From assembly GCF_010731735.1 (NCBI RefSeq), contig NZ_AP022588.1, positions 4,526,001 through 4,590,000 on the forward strand: DNA of 64,000 bases. The letters run 5' to 3'. Shown in pieces: positions 42,360 to 51,810 of the stretch. The translations under genes and the position numbers were made by a program. The number at the start of each line of letters is the position of its first letter. Positions within the stretch are counted from its first letter, which is position 1. Source of the stretch: Mycolicibacterium sediminis. Its GTDB lineage: Bacteria; Actinomycetota; Actinomycetes; Mycobacteriales; Mycobacteriaceae. A model generated the notes under the pieces. The model saw nothing but the letters and a program-made list of their open reading frames with translations, did not search any database and was not told the origin of the DNA.

Positions 42360-43085
42360 ATGCTCTACGCCCGTGGACCAGCACTATCACGCAGATCACA
42401 TGGCCACACAGGTCGAGCTCCGTTGACTGGCACAGGCCCTCGGCGGAGTCAGCGGGCCAGAGCGGACGAGTCGGCGAGGCGACTCATTGCCGCTGCGATA
42501 GAGCTCATCAACGAGAAGGGCTACGCACAGACGACGGCCAAGGACATCGGGTTGCGAGCTGGCTACAGCCGAGCGATGTTGGCCGAGCGATTCGGGAGCA
42601 AGGACGCGTTGCTCGAGTCATTGCTCAACGACTACGAGGGCCGCGTCGACGACGACATCGCTACGTACGATTCCGGTCTGGACAAGGCACTGGCACCGCT
42701 TGACGGCATGCTCCGTCTGGTCAACGAGGATCCGGTCTTTGCGCGGGCGATGTTCGTCGTCAGCTTCGAGGCGATGCACGACACCGGCGAGTTCCGCGAG
42801 CGAATTCGGCTGTGGCTGAACCGACTACGTGATGCCATTCGCGAAGGCATCCGCGAAGGATTGGAGGACGGCTCGGTGATCGCCGGCGTCGACGCCGACG
42901 AGCTCAGCCGGGAAGCGTTGACTGCAGGCATCGGTTACGCCTACTGGTCCATCATGATGCCCGAGCAGATCGACCTTCCATCAACGGTCGCACGCTGGCG
43001 GGAGTGGGTGAAGCATGCACTCGAATTGCCCGCCGCCCTCAGCCCCGATGGTGTAGGTCCGATTCCACCTCGGTCTACTAGGTAG
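42360..43085 (+). CDS. TetR-family transcriptional regulator
   Basis: A regulator of up to 241 residues. The HTH region reads ARRLIAAAIELINEKGYAQ then TAKDIGLRAGYSRAMLAERFGSKDALL. The C-terminal domain (FARAMFVVSFEAMHDTGEF, IREGIREGLEDGSVIAGVD) is TetR_C-like. The start is uncertain: the ATG at 42360 gives an Arg-rich N-terminal arm of about 38 residues before the HTH, while a TTG at 42424 would remove about 21 of them. It is divergent from LysR 1. Confidence 0.82.
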   Translation: MLYARGPALSRRSHGHTGRAPLTGTGPRRSQRARADESARRLIAAAIELINEKGYAQTTAKDIGLRAGYSRAMLAERFGSKDALLESLLNDYEGRVDDDIATYDSGLDKALAPLDGMLRLVNEDPVFARAMFVVSFEAMHDTGEFRERIRLWLNRLRDAIREGIREGLEDGSVIAGVDADELSREALTAGIGYAYWSIMMPEQIDLPSTVARWREWVKHALELPAALSPDGVGPIPPRSTR

Positions 43086-43478
43086 TGCTACCGCGCGAGC
43101 AGATCCTAGGTGCGCCGAAGATCTGTTCTAAGCGCACCACGTTCGGCGACGTCGGTCTCGCCGTGTCGGTCGCTTGCTCGGGAATGGTTCTGGTCTCAGG
43201 CGCGGCCGGTACGGCCGACAGCGTCGTGACGTTCATCGCGATGGATGCCGCGATTGAGACGACGTTGCCGACAAACGGGTGAGAGACCGGATACAGCCCA
43301 TGAGCGACCGCGCGGCAGATGGCGGACCGATGAGCGCATGTGGGAAGACAGCACAACCGCCTGTGCGGATCCGCCGAACGCGAGAACCGTCGCCTGAGCA
43401 ATGGACACGACGGCGACGATCATCTCAGAAGGAGCCGTCTCGGCCGTTCGTGATCGTTCATCGCGATGAACGACTGTG
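43086..43478. other. Gap between the TetR and LysR 2 genes
   Basis: 393 bases without a supported gene. A minus-strand frame near 43196-43423 begins with a hydrophobic, signal-like stretch (MIVAVVSIAQATVLAFGGSA) but then loses any protein-like character, so it may be a remnant of a small secreted protein. GTTCATCGCGATG occurs near 43231 and again inside the perfect palindrome at 43454-43473. Confidence 0.4.
43454..43473. repeat. Perfect 20-bp palindrome TCGTTCATCGCGATGAACGA
   Basis: All ten pairs match. It lies 5 bases beyond the stop of LysR 2. Without a loop it is a poor terminator hairpin, so it may be a protein-binding site. Confidence 0.55.
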
Positions 43479-44414
43479 TCAAGACGCGCGGTCCCAGACC
43501 CGACATTCGTTCAGATGGGTGAAGCCATCGGGTAAGTCGACGGACTCGGCCAGGCGTACGAAGCGTCCGACGGCCGGGCTCGTGGCGCGGCCGGGGACCC
43601 AGTGCAGGGTGAGCGGCAGGGATTGGGACGGCGCGAGCGGTCGGATGGTTGCGGGCGAGTCCGGTATTGCGATGGACGCGGTAGTCAGCACCCAGTCCAC
43701 GTCGGACTGTTCGGACCACCTACGGGCCCCCAGGTCCGGTTCTGCGAGCTCGGCTGTCGGTGGCGAGATTCCAGCCTCCCGGAGCGCGACGTTCTGGGCC
43801 GCGCACCATGCCGGGAAGAGCAATGCGCTGTGCTGCCCGAGCGTCTCGGAGGCCAGATCCTTCAGATCGACGGCCTCTTTCTCGACGAGCCGGTGATCCG
43901 GTCGCAACCCCACGAACCAGGCTTCGGCGTAAAGCCTTTCGTTGTTCGTGCCGAGGTGAGTGGGTAGCGATCCACACGAGATGCCGACGTCGATCGCGCC
44001 CTTGGTGATGGCGCGCTCGAGGTCGCCGAACCACATCAGGCTTACCTGGAGTTCGATGTTCGGCGCTACCTCTGCGAGCCGTGCCGACAGGCGCGCCACC
44101 AGCGATGGGGCGACCGGTGGGGTGACCGCGAGGCGGACGAGGCCGGCGTCGCAATCGGCCCACCGGTGCATAGACGCTACGGCGTCGGATGCCAAGTCCA
44201 AGATCACCGTGGCCCGGTTGAGCAGATCCGACCCGGCGCTTGTCAGTTGCACCCGTCGCGTCGTCCGAGTGAATAAGCTCGCCCCGATGCCGCGCTCCAG
44301 ACGGCGGATGTGATCACTCAGCCCGGGTTGCCCCATGTTCAATCGTTGAGCGGCCCTGCCGAAGTGCAGCTCGGTGGCCACCGCGACGAAGGCCTCTAGC
44401 TGCCGCAGTTCCAT
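43479..44414 (-). CDS. LysR-family regulator 2
   Basis: A 311-residue regulator: HTH at 1-60 (ELRQLEAFVAVATELHFGRAAQRL, QPGLSDHIRRLERGIG), ligand domain at about 90-290 (GLVRLAVTPPVAPSLVARL). It starts at the ATG at 44412-44414; the frame extends 12 residues further, but that part is the operator sequence. The first 25 residues are almost the same as LysR 3, which is divergent. Copy B of the palindrome is 14 bases upstream. Confidence 0.9.
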   Translation of the reverse strand: MELRQLEAFVAVATELHFGRAAQRLNMGQPGLSDHIRRLERGIGASLFTRTTRRVQLTSAGSDLLNRATVILDLASDAVASMHRWADCDAGLVRLAVTPPVAPSLVARLSARLAEVAPNIELQVSLMWFGDLERAITKGAIDVGISCGSLPTHLGTNNERLYAEAWFVGLRPDHRLVEKEAVDLKDLASETLGQHSALLFPAWCAAQNVALREAGISPPTAELAEPDLGARRWSEQSDVDWVLTTASIAIPDSPATIRPLAPSQSLPLTLHWVPGRATSPAVGRFVRLAESVDLPDGFTHLNECRVWDRAS

Positions 44415-44427
44415 GGTCGCGATCTTA

Positions 44428-44447
44428 CTTGTTTGTGCGCAGACAAG
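44428..44447. promoter_or_regulatory. LysR operator palindrome, copy B
   Basis: CTTGTTTGTGCGCAGACAAG, differing from copy A at two positions. It lies 14 bases upstream of LysR 2 in the gap shared with LysR 3. Confidence 0.65.
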
Positions 44448-44497
44448 CAAATGGGCTCCCAGTTAAGAGGAGGCCTCAGCGATTGATGGGTTTCCTT

Positions 44498-44525
44498 CCG
44501 TCGCGGCGATGACTGTCATCGACGG
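44498..44525. promoter_or_regulatory. Extended dyad upstream of LysR 3
   Basis: A perfect 15-base palindrome CGATGACTGTCATCG (44507-44521) nested in outer arms CCGTCG (44498-44503) and CGACGG (44520-44525). A second palindrome, CGATTAATCG, follows at 44529-44538. They lie 37-77 bases before LysR 3 and are candidate operators of that regulator. Confidence 0.5.
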
Positions 44526-44574
44526 AATCGATTAATCGGCGAGCAAACCGGTGGCCGCCTCTACGATGTGAGTC

Positions 44575-45546
44575 GTGGAGTTACGTCAGCTGGAGGCCTT
44601 CGTCGCGGTGGCCACCGAGCTGCACTTTGGTCGAGCGGCCGAGAAGTTGCAGATCGGTCAACCATCCCTGAGTGACATGGTGCGACGGTTGGAACGTGAG
44701 ATGGGCACCGAACTCCTGACGCGCACCACCCGCCGTGTCGCGCTTACGGGCGCGGGCACCGAGTTGTTCGAGCGTGCCAAAGTGATTTTGAACGAGGTAG
44801 CAGTCGCTGGCGCTGCAATTCAGCGTATCTCGACAGGCGATGCTGGAACGGTGCGGCTGGGCATCACGCCGCTGGCTGCGCCGATCTTGGCGAATCATCT
44901 GGTCGAGGTGCTCCGTACCCAAGCGCCAGACGTGGATTTGGTGATCACGCGCATGTGGCTGTTCCACTTACAGCAGGCACTCGCCGATGAGACGGTCGAC
45001 GTGGCGATATCGTGTGGAATCGTCCCGGACGTGCCGCATGCGGCTAGTGAAGTGATCTGCGCGGAACCCCTCCTGGTTTGCTTGCGACCGGACCACCGAC
45101 TCGCCGACCGTCCTGAAGTGGCCCTCACCGAACTTGCCGGAGAGACCCTCGGCATTCAGAGCGAGCTTCTCTTTCCCGCGTGGGTACTGGCGCAGCGCCA
45201 AGTGCTGGCATCGGCTGGCATCTCGCCCCGCACAGTCGAGCTCGTTGACAATCACGTGTCGGCGGCGACCTGGGCGAGCCAGAACGAAGTGGATTGGATT
45301 CTCTCGACCGGCTCGATCGTAGACCAAGGCATGGCTGCCGTGGCGCGGCCGGTGATCTCGCCCCGCGTCGTCCCCTACACCCTGCAGTGGATTCCCGACC
45401 GCGTTTCCAACGGAGCGGTGAGTCGGTTCGTCGACTTTGCGGGGGGCCCGCAGGCTGTTCCGGCCGGGTGGTCCAAGACCGCCGAACCGGCTGTCGTCAG
45501 CGAGGATTCGCAGGATGCTGCGAGCGACGCGGAGCGGTTCGACTAA
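44575..45546 (+). CDS. LysR-family regulator 3
   Basis: A 323-residue regulator from a GTG. The HTH (ELRQLEAFVAVATELHFGRA, QPSLSDMVRRLEREMGTELL) is nearly that of LysR 1 and 2. The ligand domain follows (GTVRLGITPLAAPILANHL), and an Asp/Ser-rich tail of about 25 residues is extra. It is divergent from LysR 2. No metabolic gene lies directly beside it. Confidence 0.9.
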   Translation: MELRQLEAFVAVATELHFGRAAEKLQIGQPSLSDMVRRLEREMGTELLTRTTRRVALTGAGTELFERAKVILNEVAVAGAAIQRISTGDAGTVRLGITPLAAPILANHLVEVLRTQAPDVDLVITRMWLFHLQQALADETVDVAISCGIVPDVPHAASEVICAEPLLVCLRPDHRLADRPEVALTELAGETLGIQSELLFPAWVLAQRQVLASAGISPRTVELVDNHVSAATWASQNEVDWILSTGSIVDQGMAAVARPVISPRVVPYTLQWIPDRVSNGAVSRFVDFAGGPQAVPAGWSKTAEPAVVSEDSQDAASDAERFD

Positions 45547-45911
45547 GCCTAGCGGCTCATTCATCGCGTGCGCAGATGAAACTCATCTCTAGATGGCGCT
45601 TGTTCCCGAGCTGAGCTGACGGCAACCTGATGGGGTCACCGCGGGAGGAGCAATCGTTGAGCGAAAATGGTCTTCGACCACCGCTGCCGCCCTTCGGCGT
45701 GAGTCCGCCCGTCAGAAGGCCCGGCCCCCGCGGCGAGGGCCTCGCGCCGTCGGAAGGCCGGCAACGACGACCTTGCCAACGAGAGCCCGACCGCGTCTAT
45801 GTCGGACGACGGCACTAGTCCGAAATGCGGCCCCGACATTCCCTTACGCTGAACCTACACACCTAGCCGCTACGAGAACCCGACACGAGAGACCACCCAA
45901 GAGGAGCCACG
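45547..45911. other. Gap between LysR 3 and the hydrolase gene
   Basis: 365 bases with no supported gene. A short hairpin AGATGA-AAC-TCATCT at 45574-45588 lies 28 bases after the LysR 3 stop and may help end transcription. The ribosome site AAGAGGAG is at its end. Confidence 0.5.
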
Positions 45912-46796
45912 ATGACCGACTTCAGCACGCGCTACCATACCGTCGCGATCGACGGACTCGACGTGTTCTATCGCGAGGCGGGCGACCCGGCGAACCCGAC
46001 TCTGCTGCTCCTGCATGGGTTTCCATCGAGCTCGCACATGTTTCGAGACCTGATCGACGCCCTGTCCGATAGCTACCATCTCGTGGCGCCCGACCACATC
46101 GGCTTCGGCCGTTCGTCGATGCCGTCGGTGAATCAGTTCACCTACAGCTTTGACCGACTCACCGAAGTCACCGAAGCGTTGATCGAAAGTCTCGGGCTTG
46201 ATCGCTTCGCCGTTTACATTCACGACTACGGCGCACCGATCGGGCTGCGCATCGCGAGTGCGAAGCCGGAGCGGATCACCGGCCTCATCACCCAGAGCGG
46301 CAATGCCTACGTGGAGGGTTTTACACCGTTCTGGGACATCCTCTTCGCCCATGCGCAGGACCGCGCTGCGAACGAAGATGGCGTGCGCGAGAAGTTCACG
46401 CCCGAAACCACCAAGTGGCAGTACACCCACGGAGTGCCCGCGGATCGGCTCGACCGGATCGCGCCCGAGACCTGGCAGCTCGATCAACTTGGGCTGGACC
46501 GCAGGGGCAATGACGCCATCCAGCTGCAGTTGTTCTGGGACTACCAGTTCAACCTGGACGGCTACCCGAGGTTCCAGGAGTACTTCCGCACCCATCAGCC
46601 ACCGCTGCTGGTCGTGTGGGGCCGCAACGACGAAATCTTCGGCGCCGCAGGCGCGGAGGCGTTTCGCCGAGACCTCCCCAACGGCGAGTTCCACCTCCTC
46701 GACGCCGGCCACTTCGCGTTGGAAACCCACGGTGAAGAAATCAGCGGGTATATCCGCGACTTCCTGCCACGAGCTCTGAACGCGACGGCGAACTGA
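45912..46796 (+). CDS. Alpha/beta hydrolase with Asp nucleophile (dehalogenase/epoxide hydrolase-like)
   Basis: A 294-residue hydrolase. The oxyanion motif is LLLHGFPSSSHMF, the nucleophile is the Asp in YIHDYGAPIGLR, the acid is probably the Asp in VVWGRNDEIFG and the base the His in LDAGHFALETHG. An Asp rather than Ser at the elbow is the mark of haloalkane dehalogenases and epoxide hydrolases; I cannot choose between them. It is preceded by AAGAGGAG and followed after 19 bases by the flavoprotein gene. Confidence 0.88.
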   Translation: MTDFSTRYHTVAIDGLDVFYREAGDPANPTLLLLHGFPSSSHMFRDLIDALSDSYHLVAPDHIGFGRSSMPSVNQFTYSFDRLTEVTEALIESLGLDRFAVYIHDYGAPIGLRIASAKPERITGLITQSGNAYVEGFTPFWDILFAHAQDRAANEDGVREKFTPETTKWQYTHGVPADRLDRIAPETWQLDQLGLDRRGNDAIQLQLFWDYQFNLDGYPRFQEYFRTHQPPLLVVWGRNDEIFGAAGAEAFRRDLPNGEFHLLDAGHFALETHGEEISGYIRDFLPRALNATAN

Positions 46797-46815
46797 TCTG
46801 ATCGCGCCCCGGCCG

Positions 46816-48264
46816 ATGACCACATCCACCAAAGAGCACACGAATGACTTCGACGTCGTCATCCTCGGCGGTGGCGCCGGGGCGAAATTGATCTGGGGCG
46901 CTGTTGGGGACCGCTCGGTTGCCGTCGTCGAGCGGTCACGGGTGGGCGGGGCGTGCCCGTTCGTCGCGTGCGTGCCCAGCAAGCCGATGCTACGCACCGC
47001 GCGGGTCTGGCAGCTGGGTGCCGACACGCAACAGCCTGCGCTGTTCACCGGGCGAGTCCCCGCCGCAGAGGCCTACCGGCTGGCCTGCGAGCGGCGCGAC
47101 GCGATCGTCCACCACCGCGACGACATCCTCAACGCCGAAGCGCTCGAGCGCACCGGAGCGGTCTTGGTACGCGGCCACGGTCAGCTACGGGAACCGGGCG
47201 TCCTCGACGTCGACGGCCGCACGCTGCGTTACCGGGAGTTGGTGATAAATACCGGATCGAGGTCGAGACGACCTGACATCCCCGGACTCGAATCGGCGCC
47301 GACCTGGACTAGTGACGACGCCCTGAGTGCCACCGAACTCCCGTCCAGCATGCTGATCCTCGGTGGCGGTGCGGTGGGTTGCGAGCTCGCGTTCCTGTTC
47401 GCCACTTTCGGGACCGCAGTCACCCTAGTTCAGCGTGGTTCGCGTCTCCTCCCCGACGAGGAGCCCCGCGCCAGCGCCACGGTGGAGCAAGCCCTCGCCG
47501 AACTCGGCGTCACAATCCACACCGATGCCACCGTCACCGGGGTTGCCTCCCAGGGAGACAGGACCCGCGCTCAGCTGAGCAGCGGCCCGCGCATAACAGT
47601 CGAGCGCATCGTCCTCGCCGCCGGCCGACTGCCCAATAGCGCTGGCCTTGGATTGTCGAATGTTGGTCTTCAACTCGACGATCACGCCCCAATACCCGTC
47701 GACGATCACTGTCGGGTCGTGGGATTCGAGCACCTCTGGGCGATCGGTGACGTCACCGGAAAGTCAGCGTTCACCCACACCGCTCACTACCAGGGCAGGG
47801 TGGTCGCCTCCAACCTCCGCGGACATTCGATACGGGCCAACTACGCCGCGATTCCGCGCGCCGTCTACGTCGAACCGACACTGGCCTCGGTCGGCCACAC
47901 CTGGGCCACGGCGCGCCACGCCGGCATCGAACCGATCTCCGCAAGCGTCGAGATGCGAACTGCCGCCGTCCGATCCATCACCGACGGCCAAAGCGCAGGC
48001 TGGGTCACCTTGTTGGCTGATCCCCAAAGCGGGCGTCTGATCGGCGCGACCGGGATGGGCCAGAACGCCGAGGAGTGGATCGTGACTGTTTCGCTCGCGA
48101 TCCGCGCCTCCAGCCCTATTTCCCTGCTCGCCGACGTCGTACACCCCTTCCCCAGTTTCGGAGAAGTGCTGGAGAACCCACTCTGGCAACTCAGGGAGGC
48201 TCTGCACGATGTCCAGGGCAGCCCACATGGGCCAGACGATGACCGATCTCGTTGCGACTCCTAA
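46816..48264 (+). CDS. FAD-dependent disulfide oxidoreductase 2
   Basis: A 482-residue class I flavoprotein disulfide reductase. The FAD motif GGGAGAK is at about residues 18-24, the redox pair is Cys47 and Cys52 in GGACPFVACVPSKPMLR, the NAD(P) motif is GGGAVGCELA and the second FAD site is LWAIGDVTGKSAFTH. The C-terminal HPFPSFGEV replaces the usual HxHPT motif. It is related to, but clearly different from, the RclA-like protein at 14935-16386. It probably shares a transcript with the hydrolase; the substrate is unknown. Confidence 0.87.
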   Translation: MTTSTKEHTNDFDVVILGGGAGAKLIWGAVGDRSVAVVERSRVGGACPFVACVPSKPMLRTARVWQLGADTQQPALFTGRVPAAEAYRLACERRDAIVHHRDDILNAEALERTGAVLVRGHGQLREPGVLDVDGRTLRYRELVINTGSRSRRPDIPGLESAPTWTSDDALSATELPSSMLILGGGAVGCELAFLFATFGTAVTLVQRGSRLLPDEEPRASATVEQALAELGVTIHTDATVTGVASQGDRTRAQLSSGPRITVERIVLAAGRLPNSAGLGLSNVGLQLDDHAPIPVDDHCRVVGFEHLWAIGDVTGKSAFTHTAHYQGRVVASNLRGHSIRANYAAIPRAVYVEPTLASVGHTWATARHAGIEPISASVEMRTAAVRSITDGQSAGWVTLLADPQSGRLIGATGMGQNAEEWIVTVSLAIRASSPISLLADVVHPFPSFGEVLENPLWQLREALHDVQGSPHGPDDDRSRCDS

Positions 48265-48326
48265 TAATTGACCAAAAGGCGTGCGGCGAAGAGGACATGA
48301 GACTACCTCGCGCCTGTCGACCGTAG

Positions 48327-51124
48327 ATGAGAAGAGAAGGCAGTGAACTGCTCGTGCAGGATTTCGTGAAGTCCGCGCAGATCGGTGGGCGCACCGAGGT
48401 ACAGGCGCTCGGCAGGCTCCTGGACACCGCCCGCGCCGGAGCGTCGGCGGGAGTAGTCGTCATTGGTGCGGCAGGACTCGGAAAGACGTCCCTACTCGCC
48501 GAGGTCGAGACAATGGCGACGGACTTCGCAATTCTGCGAGCACGCGCCGTAGAGTTCGAGTCCCGCATGCCCTTCGCTGCTCTGCAGCATCTGCTGGCGC
48601 CCCGACTGCCATTGCTACCCACACTGCCCGGGCCACTTCGCGCAGCGCTCGCGCAGCGCTCGAGATGGCCTTTGGGCTGCGGCCCGGCCAGGTCGATCCC
48701 TTCAAGGTCGGCTTGGGCGTCGTCGCATTGCTCGCGGTGGTGGCCCCCACCCTGTGTCTCATCGACGATGCCCACCATCTCGACCCGTTGAGCGCTGAGG
48801 CGCTCGTCCTTGCGACGAGACGACTGGGCCACGAGCCGGTGACCGTCGTCCTCCTCGCCCGTCCTGACCACGGGGTCGCCGCTCTCGATGAACTGCCTCA
48901 CCTTCCTCTGACGCCGCTGTTGCACGACGGTGCACGACGATTGTTGTCCTCGACGTTGGGTGCGCCCCTCGATACCGCGGTCCGCGACCAGATCCTCGGC
49001 GAGGCCCGCGGGATACCCGCTGCGATTGCAGGTATCGCAGGCTGTGTCCGCACCGCAGCTGCTCTGGCCGGTGGCTATGCGCTTCCCGGAATCATCACTC
49101 CTCCGAGGCCTCTGATGGACGACTACAAAGGCCGCCTGGACGGTCTCGCCGGCCCAGCGCAGAGCTTCGCGCTGCTCGCCGCCAGTGACCCCACGGGTGA
49201 TCCCGCATTGCTTTGGCGGGCAGCGCAATCAGCGGGCGTCGAGGAACATGCGGCAGCCGCCGCCGACGCCGTCTCGATGACCATCGGCAGACGCGTCACT
49301 TTTGCCCACCCATTGGCACGTTCGGCGGTCTACCACTGGGCCGATGCGTCGCAGCGCCGGGCGAGCCACGACGTACTCGCCGCGGCAACGGACGCGGCGA
49401 ACGCGCCCGACCGGCGTGCCTGGCATCGAGGCCAGGCGGCAATCGGTCCTGATGAGGACGTGTCACGCGAGCTGGAGGCCAACGCGAAGGTGGCCTGCAG
49501 GAGAGGTGGTTTCGCAGCTGGGGCTGCCTTCCTGGAACGAGCCGCCGCCCTTTCGGCCCACCCCGCACGTCGTTTTCACCTGACGATCGACGCCGCTGCC
49601 GTGAAGTTGGACGCCGGCGACGTGGACGCCGCGGCCGCCCTGACTTCCGCGGCGCGGCTCGACGCGACCGACGAGATGGACGCCATGCGGCTGGACGCCC
49701 TCGATGCTCAATCGGCGTTCGCGAAGACGTGGCGTGCAGAAGAGGCCAGAGGTTTGGTAGCTGCAGCGCATCGCTTGGCTACGCGAAAACCGGGTGAGGG
49801 GGCGCCCATATGGCTGCAGGCCTTGGTCGCCGCATACTGGACCGGCCACGGGACGGACTTGACCGACGAGGTGTCGGTGATCAATCAGCAGGCGTCAGAG
49901 CCCGACGGGGCGGGGTTCGCCGATCTCGCCGCGGTGGCGTTGTCCTCGGCGATGTTCGGCGACCGCGCGGCAGCCGTCCCACAGGCTAGACGAGCCGTGG
50001 ATGCGTTGTCCGAGGATGCCGCCCAGCTGGAGCTTTGCAATCCCGCGTCGGCGTGGATTACCTGCAGCATCGCGTGGGACGATCACGCGCTCGCCAGGAT
50101 CCTCGACGAGCAGGTCGCGGTGGTGCGTGACACGGGAAGGGTTGGTGCTCTGCCGGTTACGCTCGCCTCGCGAGCGTTGGTTCACATGCACGCAGGGGAA
50201 TTGGGGCGTGCCGCTGAATGCGTCGCCGAGGCCAAGAAGTACTCCGACGTCGTTCCCGAGCTCGTCGAGCTCGGGGTCGCCGCGTGGCGCGGTGATCGCC
50301 GGACCGCCGATCAGCTGTGCGAGCGGTTGTCGGGGTCAGCGACGCTGGGGCCAAGACCCATGCAGCTGGCCGCAGTGGCCTATGCGCGACTGCTCATCAA
50401 CAATGCAACGGGCAATTACCGGGAGGCGCTCGCTGCCGCGGAGGCCAGCTCCGGTCTCGACGAGCTCTGGTTCCACGTGTTCATTCCGCCGGAGCTCGTG
50501 GAGGCGGCTGCCCTCGGTGGTCGCATGGACAAGGCCGTCGAACTCTCCACGCGCCTCGGGCGGCATACAGAAGCTGCAGGCACGCCGTGGGCGCTGGGCG
50601 TTCACCGGCGGTGCCAGGCCCTGGTGGCCGGGGAGTCGGACGCCGAGGAACTGTTCACGGAGTCCATCGGCCAGTTGCGGGCGAGTCGGACGCCAATCCA
50701 GTTGGCGCGCAGTCACATGCTGTTCGGTGAGTGGCTGCGCCGTCGTCAACGGCGCAGCGAAGCGCGCGTCCATCTGCGGGAGGCCTTCGACGCGTTCTCC
50801 GTCTCGGGCGCGGCGCTGTTCGCGAAGCGTGCGTCGCGGGAACTGCGGGCGGCGGGGGAGATGGCGCCACAGCCGCGCAGCCGTAGGGGAGAGCTCTCGG
50901 ACCAGGAGCTCGAGGTGGCCGAACGCGTTGCCGACGGGAAGACGTCCAAGGAGGTCGCTGCGGAGCTGGTGCTGAGTCCGCGCACCGTCGACGCGCACCT
51001 GCGAAGCATCTTTTCGAAGCTCGGTGTCAAGTCCCGTCGGGAGATCCGTCACGCGCTTCCCTCGACGGCGACGAGCCAAAGCAGGCCGGGGCCGGTCATC
51101 CGGCACGCGCCGCGGTGCCCCTAG
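48327..51124 (+). pseudogene. LuxR-family ATPase regulator (LAL type) broken by an 11-bp duplication
   Basis: Two frames together make one large regulator. The first (48327-48791) has the N-terminal AAA_16 ATPase start with Walker A GAAGLGKTS and runs correctly to GPLRAAL. The second (in frame to 51124) continues with EMAFGLRPGQVDPF, Walker B-like LCLIDDAHHLD, a long helical repeat region and a C-terminal LuxR HTH (LSDQELEVAERVADGK, then LSPRTVDAHLRSIFSKLGV). The junction is a tandem duplication at 48640-48661; deleting one copy joins the frames exactly as LRAALEMAFGLRPG. Everything else looks intact, so the event may be recent. The 819-residue second frame might still be made from an internal ATG at 48665. 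Confidence 0.85.
48640..48661. repeat. 11-bp tandem duplication GCGCAGCGCTC x2
   Basis: Copies at 48640-48650 and 48651-48661 are identical and adjacent. The unit is not a multiple of three and shifts the LuxR-type regulator out of frame. Such direct repeats can also collapse by slippage and restore the gene. Confidence 0.9.
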
Positions 51125-51149
51125 GCCTGCCGCCGTTCGGTGACACCCA

Positions 51150-51158
51150 CCTATCTTG
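51150..51158 (+). promoter_or_regulatory. CCTATCTTG motif, copy 4
   Basis: CCTATCTTG with TTCGGT 14 bases upstream, 117 bases before the DUF1348 gene and 25 bases after the LuxR-type stop. Confidence 0.35.
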
Positions 51159-51275
51159 GTGCCGTCGAACTTTCAGGGCCCGGCAACGCGCGATGGTACT
51201 TCGTACGATTTGTCAAAGACCTGGTGGCCCATCGGTGCCGAGCACCCGCCGGGGTCGAACGAAAGGAGCCAAGTG

Positions 51276-51746
51276 ATGAATGACGGGGCCCGTCCACCGT
51301 TTCCGCCCTCCGACCTAGAGACGGCCGCGCAGAAGGTGCAGGCTGCCGAGGACGCGTGGAACACCTGCGACCCCCAACGAGTGAGCCTGGCCTACACCCC
51401 CACCAGCGTCTGGCGGAACCGTGACGTCTTCCTCACCGGCCGTGAGCACATCGTCGAGTTCCTGACCGCCAAGTGGCAGCGGGAGCTCGAGTACTCGTTG
51501 CGTAAGAGCCTCTGGGACTTTCACGGCAACAGGATCGCCGTGCGCTTCCAGTACGAGTGCCGCGACCTGCGTGGCCAATGGTGGCGCAGCTACGGTAACG
51601 AGCTGTGGGAGTTCGATGGCAACGGCCTGATGGCCCGACGCGAGGCCAGCATCAACGACCTGGCCATCGCCGAGTCCGAACGCCGCTACTTCGGCCCGCG
51701 TCCAGACGACCAAAGAGGCTGCGGCCGCGACATTCCGATCTGGTAG
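51276..51746 (+). CDS. DUF1348 SnoaL-like protein
   Basis: A 156-residue protein of the DUF1348 branch of the NTF2-like fold: KVQAAEDAWNTCDPQRVSLAY, then VWRNRDVFLTGREHIVEFL and NGLMARREASINDLAI. The branch is widely conserved in bacteria without a proven reaction. The ATG at 51276 follows GAAAGGAG. Confidence 0.88.
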   Translation: MNDGARPPFPPSDLETAAQKVQAAEDAWNTCDPQRVSLAYTPTSVWRNRDVFLTGREHIVEFLTAKWQRELEYSLRKSLWDFHGNRIAVRFQYECRDLRGQWWRSYGNELWEFDGNGLMARREASINDLAIAESERRYFGPRPDDQRGCGRDIPIW

Positions 51747-51810
51747 CGCATGTTGACGACGGGCCGAGGCTCTTATCAGCGGACACACCGCAGGCTGCCC
51801 GCTGCGCGGC

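Noticed and set aside
43196..43423. Small secreted protein on the minus strand
   Set aside because: Only the first 20 residues look signal-like; the rest is Arg-rich, and there is no ribosome site.
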